Assembly (NCBI GenBank): GCA_036874045.1
Contig: JAZBRI010000011.1
Span: 11,228,501 to 11,292,500, forward strand
From: Cymodocea nodosa
Lineage: Eukaryota; Streptophyta; Magnoliopsida; Alismatales; Cymodoceaceae
DNA: 64,000 bases
Reading direction: 5' to 3'
Position numbers and translations under genes: made by a program. The notes under the pieces are model-generated. The model had not been told where the DNA came from. It did not search any database and worked only from the letters and a program-made list of their open reading frames with translations. Positions 57,201 to 64,000 of the stretch are shown in pieces. How positions within the stretch are numbered: the stretch's first letter is position 1; each line of letters opens with the position of its first letter.

Positions 57201-59429
57201 AAGGCCACTATGGATGAAGAAATGGAGACCATGCTCTCTCGAGGCACATGAGATCTTGTTCTGTGTCCTAATAGGGCTAACATTGTTTCCTGCCGATAGG
57301 TCTACACTATCAAGTGGCATTTTGATGGCAACGTGTCATGCTATAAGGCTCGTCTCGTTGCTCATGGCTTCTCCCAAGAGTTTGGCCTTGATTACACCAA
57401 GACCTTTTCCCCAATGGCACGTCTCAATTCTATTCGTGTTCTCATGTCCTTGGTCATCAATTAGTCTTGGACCGTTTCCCAACTAAATGTCAAAAATACC
57501 TTTCTATATAGTGATCTTGAAGAGCAGGTCTTCATAGAGCAACCTCCAAGATATGTTGCTCAAGAGGAGTCCGATGTGTGCTTACTCAACAAAGCTATCT
57601 ATGGTTTGAAACAAAACCCTAAGGCGTGGTTTGACAGGTTCAGCAGTGTGATGTGGAGTGGTGGGTTTGACAGCAGTCGAGTTGACCCATCATTTTTCAT
57701 CAAGAAGACTACATAGGGCATGATTATTTTGACAGTATATGTTGATGATATACTTCTCATAGGGGATGACATACAAAGCATTGAAGACACAAAGCATTTC
57801 CTTCTGTCTCACTTTGCTACCAAAGATATAGACAAACCCCGATACTTTCTAGATATAGAGTTTGCTTACTCCAAGGGTTGTCTTTCTTTGTCCCAAAGGA
57901 AATATGTTCTTGATTTGCTCAAAGAGACAAGACTTGAAAGGTGTAAACCTGAGAGCACTCCCATTGAGTAGGATCATCTGTTCTGGCAGGATGACTCTCC
58001 ATCTTACGAAGACCCAGCAAGATATAAAAGACTTGTGGGAAAACTAATCTATCTCACCAATACTAGGCTAGACATCACCTTTGTTGTCAATCTCCTCAAC
58101 CAGTTCATGCATGATCCTAAGGTCATTTATTGACAAGGTGTGATACGAGTTCTTGCCTATCTTAAGAAGACACCAGGAAAGGGACTTCTGTACAAGAAGC
58201 ATGATCATCTTCAAGTTGAAGGTTATTTAGATGTTGGACATATAAGTGACAAGGCAACTAGGAAGTCAACCTCTGATTTTTGCACCTATATTGAAGGAAA
58301 TCTGGTTACGTGGAAAAGCAAAAAGCAAAATGTAGTTTTTAAGTCTAGTGCAGAAGCTGAATAGAGGGTCATGTCTCAAACTACCTCTGAGTTGATTTGG
58401 CTCAAGACTTTACTTAGAGAGCTTAGTATTGAAGTTCACTCTCCAATGCCTATATTTTGTGACAACCAAACTGCCATCCACATTGCCAACAACCGTACTT
58501 TTTATGAGAGAACTAAACATATTGAAGTGGATTGTCATTTCATTAGAGACAATGTGTTCAAGCTAGTTATTTCTACACCCTTCACCCACTTTAAAGATCA
58601 AGTGGCTAACATTTTCACTAAAGGAGTAGGGTTGAGTTGTTTGATAAACTATGTAACAAGTTGAGCATATTTGATGTGTATGCTCCAACTTGAGGGGGAG
58701 TGTTAGTGTTTATGTTCTTTGTAATATGGTAAATGGATCATCTTCTTGTCTAGGGTATTTATACCTTGTTATCTCTTCTTTTCAATCAATGAAACCTAGT
58801 TTGTACAATGATTACATGGGCTTAATTAAGCCCACCACTTGATTAATTTGATCCAACAGATACATGCCCTGGTGAAAGCAACATTCCTAATCAGACTGAC
58901 TCAGGTGCTGCCCAAGTTATGGAGAGGGGCCGTGTGGTCAACGATCCCTCAAGCTTTTAAGCCCTTCTCGGCTAGCTGTGCTGATCATTGTTTTGATCTG
59001 ATTAATTACGCTTTTCGTATTTTCCTTTGGTTATGCATGCATATTTATATGATGAACTAAATTTATCGCTATGTAACCTGTAACTCAAAAATTTTGTTGT
59101 ATTGCTGGGCAGTGGTTATCACAGCCAAGTTGCAATAATAAAATCTGCTACTTCCAAAAAAAAAAAACTAATGAAGCCAACTCTCAGCTTATAAGCCATC
59201 AAAGGACAGCATTTTTCAACCACCCAAACAGCTCTAAAACCAGTCATGCATCTCAAAACTTTATACTCGAATATCTTCCATTTCACACTCCCAGACATTT
59301 TCGATGACAAATAGCATCAAAAGAAAAACTCTTTGAAGTTGGAACAAACCAAAAAAAAAGGAGATGAAAGGGAAAGAGTTCCAGGAATTGAGAGGATGAC
59401 CTGTAGACAACGTCAGCGTTGGACGTCAT
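44877..59429 (-). CDS. At4g08330-like CxxC protein, two coding exons
   Basis: Join(complement) of 59401-59429 and 44877-45213 gives 121 codons: MTSNADVVYS from exon 1 across the junction, then CGSCGYSLNL at the start of exon 2. Two CxxC pairs (CGSC at residues 11-14 and CRQC in the second half) suggest a zinc-ribbon-like fold. The order CGSCGY, GVISFRSVDLSRFTQVDEV, KTKLLCRQCG and a final ALQP matches the small plant family of 'uncharacterized protein At4g08330, chloroplastic', whose function is not established. The donor (TCTACAG|GTCATCC) and acceptor (TTATGCAG|CTGTGG) agree in phase, AG plus C giving serine. The intron is 14.2 kb and full of transposons. The Arabidopsis protein is longer; no transit peptide is seen here. 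Confidence 0.82.
45214..46554. other. Intron of the At4g08330-like gene, nothing recognised
   Basis: AT-rich intron sequence. A 'tttataatattta' box on the minus strand (about 45252-45265) could serve an internal promoter for the F-box gene, but this is weak. No gene seen. Confidence 0.35.
47386..47823 (-). mobile_element. 5'-truncated RTE LINE insertion, 438 bp
   Basis: In minus orientation this is the C-terminal part and 3' end of an RTE, ending with a short A/T trinucleotide tail (attgttgctattattatt). The 10-bp repeat GTATTAAAAA at 47376-47385 and 47824-47833 flanks it as a target duplication. The paralogue at 28110-28130 (cattaaaaagaatttt) shows the empty site. Confidence 0.82.
47879..49343. 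mobile_element. Candidate non-autonomous DNA transposon (hAT-like), 1465 bp
   Basis: Flanked by the 8-bp direct repeat GTTCTAAT (47871-47878 and 49344-49351). The paralogous RTE near 28146-28160 (taaatctaataggcg) shows the empty site. The left end CAAAGATTTAAATATC and the reverse complement of the right end CAATTATTAAAAAATTG share a CA start and weak similarity. 'gtatc' and 'gatcatt' words recur in inverted orientation near both ends. The body is very AT-rich, has no coding frame, and contains a tandem pair of 348-bp units. An 8-bp duplication suits the hAT superfamily. The family is not recognised. Confidence 0.6.
48310..49005. repeat. Tandem pair of diverged 348-bp units
   Basis: The word 'tctccataat' at 48323 recurs at 48671, and the following 300 bases align in order (gaattaatt, tagaaaataaagttt, aggtagaaga, cataac, gtgat..ttaatact). 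The units are clearly diverged. Each ends in a T/C-rich tract. Confidence 0.8.
51061..54284. other. Intron sequence with AT-rich repeats, no gene
   Basis: About 51840-52270 is rich in repeated and palindromic 'cttattttaaaataagc' words, like a small AT-rich transposon, but I cannot define its ends. CCTAGG-type blocks lie at about 52735-52800 and 53335-53440 around AT-rich DNA. The remainder shows nothing recognisable. Confidence 0.4.
52735..53445. repeat. AT-rich repeat bounded by CCTAGG-type blocks
   Basis: Left block 'gatgcctagatgcccaag...tagggcacatgg' and right blocks 'acctaggtgacac', 'acctaggtgtgcc' and 'gatgcctaggcaac' flank about 530 bp of AT-rich DNA. It resembles 9005-9440 and 35640-35850 in layout. 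Confidence 0.4.
54285..54407 (+). repeat. 5' LTR of the copia element
   Basis: 123 bp, TGTTAGTGTTT...GTTTGTACA, preceded by ATGAT and followed by the primer-binding site. Confidence 0.92.
58701..58807 (+). repeat. 3' LTR of the copia element
   Basis: 107 bp with the same ends as the 5' LTR, followed by ATGAT. Confidence 0.92.
58813..59170 (+). other. Retroposon-like tail with poly(A)
   Basis: Ends in 'aataaaatctgctacttcc' and a run of 11 A at about 59157-59167. A polyadenylation-signal-like AATAAA precedes the A-run by about 20 bp, as in a retroposed transcript. The body is not recognised. Confidence 0.4.
59401..59429 (-). CDS. At4g08330-like exon 1 (29 nt)
   Basis: ATGACGTCCAACGCTGACG... 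encodes MTSNADVVY plus two bases, then donor GTCATCC. Family members typically begin with a short leader ending in a V(S)YSCG(S)CGY motif, which this exon completes exactly. It was missed by length-based ORF calling because it is so short. Confidence 0.75.
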
Positions 59430-59470
59430 CGGCGATCAAGACGGACGGGCTTGGGCGGCGGAGGGCTCAT
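59426..59470 (-). promoter_or_regulatory. Upstream ORF overlapping the start codon (ATGA)
   Basis: A 14-codon frame (MSPPPPKPVRLDRR) starts at 59470, and its TGA stop overlaps the main ATG by two bases (ATGA). It could lower translation of the main frame or feed it by reinitiation. It is the only upstream ATG I see in the near leader. Confidence 0.6.
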
Positions 59471-59515
59471 CAGATCGGAGCGTAGACCTCACCGACACAC
59501 CTCTCCTGCTGACAC

Positions 59516-59537
59516 CTAGAGAGAGAGAGAGCTAGAG
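59516..59537 (-). repeat. GA/CT repeat in the 5' leader
   Basis: A 'gagagagagagagagctagag' run, CT-rich on the transcribed strand, lies about 90 bp upstream of the start codon. Such CT-rich leaders are common near plant transcription starts. Confidence 0.7.
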
Positions 59538-59539
59538 AT

Positions 59540-62145
59540 GGAAGAAATGCCGGCGGTGGTGGTCTCCGTTGCTCTTTTTCCACTGCAATAGTCCGAAGTC
59601 GATCGCACGAGCCAACTCATATCCTTTGAGTTTTTTTTTTTTGAAACAGTAAATTTTATTTTATTTTTTAAGATAAGAAAACGATTAAATTAAAATCACA
59701 GTCGTAATTAGTTGAAATTTTCTACGAATCACAGATACAGGGAAAAATACAGTAAGCGAAAAAAAGGGTAACGACAAAAACGATAGTCAATTTTCTCAAT
59801 AAACAGACAAAAACTTCAATATTGAAAATTAGTAGATTGAAAAACTACAGGATAATTTAGTAAATGACATTAATGTAGTTACAGATTAAGTGATGTTTAG
59901 TTAATGTCAGCCCTTCATTCACTAATCATAGCTAGATTGATTTGATCATTATCCTGTAAATTTTGCTTAGGAGATTTTATTTGGTGTAATATCTCAGGAC
60001 CTTTTACTGACATACCATGTGATCTAACTATAAACACGAGAAAAATAAAAAATCAAATGCAATAATTTGATTAATCAAAATAACTTTATTTACTGTTTTT
60101 GTTAGAATTTCAATCTTGATAAGAAGTAATGAACATAAACCACGGTCATTGTAAAAATTATATGTACATATATATCTATATAAGAAATAGTGTATTAAAG
60201 AATAATGAATACGCATTCTTTGACTTTTTCTTCGAGTTAGGTTATGATCTCCACGTCATCTCTCCTTGCAATGGCGGACCTTTCGGGCGGATGTCATTTT
60301 AACCGATTTGTGTTTTTTTTTTTCACGCGTTAGTAAATAATAATTAACACAATAATTTACTTTAGTGTTTATATACAACGTTAGTACTTTTTATATTTAT
60401 TAAAACTTGAATTTTAATGAAAATTACAATTATCGCTATTCTAATCAACTAAATTATTGCAATTGATTAATTTCTTGTGCTATCTCAAGTTTAAACTTCA
60501 CCACGAAAATTCTGTTAGAGAACGAATTTTCCGTTAGCTCCCTGATATAAATTGTTGTAAATGTTGGTTTAATAATATATGTTCATTTTCTTATTATCGG
60601 TTAAAGGTGAGGATGTATGCATGATGAAGCGGTAGCCGTAGCAAAAGGGAGGCGAGTATCCATGGAAGGGAAGTGAGTATTTATGGAAAAGAGGCGAGTA
60701 AGGTAAGTTGTGTGATTAAGGAAAGTAATTTGATTTATAGAAAATGGGACGAGGGAATGAAGACAATGCAAGAGGTGAACGGGGGGTGAGTTCGCAGGTG
60801 ATTATTGTATAAATGCAAGGTGTTGTGTAGGCGTTGTTAAGGTGTCATGTGAATTAAAGGTTGTTGAGACGTTGTTACGCAAATGGTTGGATTATCTAGT
60901 TACAAAAAATAAGGATTATGTAAAGGTTATGTGAAAAGTGATAGTAATGTGAAAGGCAAGAAGTGGAAGTGGAAGTAGACGAAGCTATGGGTAAATCCTT
61001 ACCCTTAATCAATGATAATACAATGAATCTGCATCGTTAAATCGATATTCATAATTTTTTTCTTTTTTGCTATAAATGCTTACATTTATATTTTTTAATT
61101 CAATTATATTGGCATATACGCATTTTTATTAAATATAGATCGTTAAATCAAAAACACTACCGAGACATAGTTATGGTACCGTTAACGAACATAGTTATTA
61201 TTTCTTATGTCAATATAAAGTTCTCATCGGTAACTGACCACTAAACTAAATGTATCTGTCTTTCTTCCTGTTATTTTTCAGAAATTAATTATTGGCGTTA
61301 ATTTGTCGTTCATGAAGCATGTTGAAACTAAAAATGAGCAAAGAGTCAACTCTTTATTTTTTATATTGTAACGTATTTTTTGATATATCAACTGTCACTG
61401 TGTAAACTTTATTAATAAATACCTTTAGTGTACATACAAGGTTACACGGTTTGCGATGAGGCAGACATCAAATCATTTATTAATATGATACATTTATAAA
61501 TCGTATATTATATGAAAATGGGAATATTTTATACAAAAATTTGTAATGATATAAAAGCATAATTCGAATATTTTTGTGTTCTTTAAGATTTAAGACTACT
61601 AGTAAATCTTCGATTAACTAAAATATCGCAGCTAGCTAGAAAACTACACGAATTGAACTTTGCTGTGAATTATTCATTAACATGTATACTCTGTACAAAA
61701 ATTATTAGCCTTATATAATGTATTGTTATTCTAGGTAATTTAGATTTTCCTTTTTAATCCCCCTCTAAAATCACAGGTATTTTTAATATTTAGCTGCATG
61801 CCTCTTTTGCTTTTCCTTCCGACTCCAGTATTTTCATAACCAAACATTTACATAAAAATTTTAATCATTTTGTGAAAGGCACTTAGCTGACATTTACATC
61901 TTCTGGAACAAAAACTACTTTCATGTATGGTGCACAAATATACAGATCAGGCAGAACACTTAACGTTCATCATCTACAAATCACATTGAACAGACACTGC
62001 CTCAACATGGGTACTCCAAATCTGAATAAGTATGGCTGCAATTCACTAAAGAACACAGATTACCAGTCTGACACTTTTTTTGGAGCACTATTTGAGATGT
62101 CAAGGTTCCATTAGTAAAGTCAGTTACTTGCACTGTATCTGCGTT
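59540..62145. other. Intergenic AT-rich region
   Basis: Upstream side of the At4g08330-like gene and 3' side of the NIN-like gene. About 61900-62145 is likely 3' untranslated sequence of the latter. A 21-bp degenerate triple repeat lies at 60641-60702. No gene found. Confidence 0.45.
60641..60702. repeat. 21-bp degenerate repeat, three units
   Basis: Units of the type 'aagggaggcgagtatccatgg', with the word 'gagta' at 60654, 60675 and 60696. Confidence 0.8.
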
Positions 62146-63113
62146 CTATTTGAGATTACCAACGGAAGAAAGAATATCTCTAACAAGAATTTTAACAGTG
62201 TGTGCTCCGATCGACTCCAAAATCTCAACACATTCCTGTAAGTCAGCATCACTAGCTAACATAACCCATTCATCCTCGTCATCCATGTACTTGAGCTGGA
62301 ATGTTCCCATTGCCAACTTGAACCTCTTGGAAATTTCCTCAAGTAAATGGGTGCAACCCAAGGAGGGCAGGAACTTAAATCTCACTGTGTCTTCTTTATA
62401 TGTAGCTTTCACTGTAACGGTGCTGCTGTATTTTCCTGCATCTTTTTGGTTCTCTGGGAACTTTTTGGATGGAGCACTTGACTCGCTGCCATTGGAAGAA
62501 TCTGTCATACTTGAAGAAGTTGGATGACTGTGTTCCATGATCTCGTTATTTCCAGGTCCTGTTTCACTTGCAGGGCCCATAGAATTGGACGCTCTTGGTA
62601 TGTTGTGATGGCTTCTTCCTCTTGCAAGATATGAACCAAGTGATGCATCTTCTTCTGCTTCCAACTTCCATGGCATGATGCCCGGTCTATCATCAATACA
62701 AGCCAACTTGGCTGGGCTATTGTAGCTTGTAACGGTAGCATGGGCTTTTCCCTTTTCATCTCGGACAGCCTTAGAATGTATGGGTTCCTGTAGAGATTTT
62801 GTCTCATGTTTGCTTCCTGAATGGTCATCTGGTTTCCACTTCCCACCAGAGTGGAGACGTGTGATTGAAGAAGTCTGCATTGTATCTCTAGGTGCAGCAT
62901 CCAAAATCCCGGACACCAATTTCTCAGAAGTGGAAACTTCTGCAACAAGACTTCCAGATATTGGATCATATTTCAGTGCACCTTCCACTCCCTGAACAGA
63001 ATCTATCACAGTCTGTATTTTCTTAAGAGACCGGTTAACCTTGAGGATCTTGCGCGAAGGCCATCTTAAAATTCCATGTTGTCTACAAATCCTCTTCAAT
63101 GTGGTTGGGCAAA
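62146..63113 (-). CDS. NIN-like gene, terminal exon (RWP-RK end, linker, PB1)
   Basis: 968 nt including stop. The open frame up to 63123 includes three residues of intron read-through before the acceptor. Two sizeable open frames in this span (62505-62969 minus and 62150-62527 plus) are shadows of it. Confidence 0.92.
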
Positions 63114-63779
63114 CTGCAAACATGAATCAACCATCTACTCAGCACACAGGTGACATACAAAATTCATATATAGTTTCTCTTTTTTTCTTGGAAATTGTTT
63201 ACAACTAATCAGTAAATCAACTTACAGCTAGCAATCAAAAAGTAATTTGACTAGGAAGTGATTGTTTTCCAAAGGGTTATTTCCCATAAGAACTAGTAAT
63301 ACAGATTAACTGGATGCCTCAAAATGCATAAAGCAATCAACACAGGCAGTAATTATTTTCCAACATTTCCTGATAGATTTCTTTTTTGAAATACTTTAAT
63401 TATTTCATAAATTGTGCATCTTTTAAACTTTCGACCATCATAGAAACCAAAACATAATTGCAATATTCAAAGTAGCAAACCAGGTTTTGCATCCATCTTT
63501 TTTCCTGGAACCAGATGTTCGTTCTACATTGAAATTACAAAGCAATATATGTACATCCAGCTACCATAACCCAAACTTTCTGATTATTGATTGAATTAGA
63601 CTATGAAGTGGTACGATGATCACAAAAATGCATATGACACAATGCAGTAAAAACTTACCACCAATGCTTTTGGCAGCATCCTTCAGGCTGCCAGAGAAGT
63701 ACTGTTGAAGGACACTCAAACTAACGGTTTTCTCCACTGTACCGCACTTCTTTTCTAAGTGTTTCCTCGTATTGAGTGC
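62146..63779 (-). CDS. NIN-like protein (RWP-RK/PB1 transcription factor), last two coding exons
   Basis: Join(complement) 63659-63779 and 62146-63113. The first exon (acceptor AACACAG, donor GTAAGTT) gives LEKKCGTVEKTVSLSVLQQYF and GSLKDAAKSIG. The next (acceptor TTTGCAG) continues VCPTTLKRICRQHGI, then RWPSRK, the signature of the RWP-RK DNA-binding domain. After a serine-rich linker comes a C-terminal PB1 domain (about the last 85 residues, with FKFLPSLGC, KYMDDEDEWVML and DADLQECVEIL) for NLP-NLP pairing. NIN-like proteins bind nitrate-responsive elements and drive nitrate signalling. The wording is closest to what I remember of NLP8/NLP9. The phase joins G with TT to make valine. The GAF-like N-terminal half lies right of the window. 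The stop is at 62146-62148. Confidence 0.92.
63659..63779 (-). CDS. NIN-like gene, RWP-RK first-half exon
   Basis: 121 nt, phase 0 start (GCACTCAATACG) and phase 1 end. It encodes the basic lead-in and first helices of the RWP-RK domain. Confidence 0.9.
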
Positions 63780-64000
63780 CTGTGTTATGTTCCCATGGAT
63801 GTAAAGAAAGGTCAACTTTGAAAACAATCAGGACAAAAGCAACTTTGATTAGATAAAAATTTAGAAAACAAGCACATGAAATCTTCCAGTGCCAAAAAGA
63901 GATGAGATTTAAGTCTCAAACTCCTGACCTCGATGTATGTACAATCTCAAAAATATTTATTTTCCAGAAACACTAATTCACATCTATCAAAACCATTTCG

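Larger units (their letters stand above)
54285..58807 (+). mobile_element. Ty1/copia retrotransposon with short LTRs, whole length, broken
   Basis: The LTRs at 54285-54407 (123 bp) and 58701-58807 (107 bp) are flanked by the target duplication ATGAT (54280-54284 and 58808-58812). A primer site (tggtattagtaatc) follows the 5' LTR, and a GAGGGGGAG purine tract precedes the 3' LTR. A long GC-rich leader (54430-55100) precedes gag (from about 55100). Protease, integrase (about 55980-56640), RT (about 57240-57970, YVDD near 57738-57750) and RNase H (about 58160-58660) follow. Apart from a length difference, the LTRs differ at about three sites, so this is the youngest LTR element here, perhaps one to two million years. 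The coding region is nevertheless a fossil with several breaks and gag is incomplete. It is antisense to the host gene. Confidence 0.93.

Noticed and set aside
62150-62995. Open frames of 125, 154 and 71 codons overlapping the NIN-like terminal exon
   Set aside because: Shadows of the real coding frame, which has recognisable RWP-RK and PB1 domains.

Overview
The window looks like nuclear DNA of a flowering plant, probably a eudicot. It carries spliced plant genes (a C2/GRAM-family gene, an F-box/LRR gene, an At4g08330-like gene and a NIN-like RWP-RK/PB1 gene) embedded in old Ty1/copia, Ty3/gypsy, L1 and RTE elements. The species cannot be fixed from the sequence alone. All four host genes read on the minus strand.

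Layout. (1) 1-41,219: the 5' part of a BAGP1-like C2-domain gene. Its first exon is at 41,004-41,219 and its next five coding exons lie at 37,129-37,176, 35,939-36,036, 26,017-26,092, 9,873-10,001 and 9,746-9,792. All splice sites are GT/AG and the phases agree. Only 614 nt of this 31.5 kb are coding. The introns hold almost all the transposable elements: a Tork-type copia end (1-2,216), an L1 (2,217-4,200), a short-LTR copia piece (4,254-6,757), two Harbinger-like elements, an L1 split by a gypsy element (10,677-16,756), RTE LINE pieces, a whole-length copia (20,987-25,856), and an RTE split by another copia (28,281-33,485). The rest of the gene (GRAM half) should lie to the left of the window. 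(2) 41,220-43,687: promoter side of that gene and intergenic DNA. (3) 43,688-59,429: an intronless F-box/LRR gene (43,688-44,857). Nineteen bases upstream of its start, on the same strand, is the stop of an At4g08330-like CxxC protein gene. That gene's 29-nt first coding exon lies 14 kb away at 59,401-59,429, and its intron holds an RTE carrying two nested insertions and a whole-length copia (54,285-58,807). (4) 59,430-61,900: 5' leader with an overlapping upstream ORF, then AT-rich intergenic DNA. (5) 62,146-64,000: the last two coding exons of a NIN-like transcription factor gene.

The host genes have no evident shared pathway. The main interest is architectural: short conserved exons kept in frame across introns of 10-16 kb made of nested elements, a 19-nt gap between two tandem ORFs, an ATGA upstream-ORF overlap, and several insertions whose target-site duplications can be checked against paralogous empty sites in the same window. 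All the LTR elements are fossils with broken coding regions. I found no CRISPR array, rRNA or tRNA gene, and nothing that amounts to a new multi-gene system.
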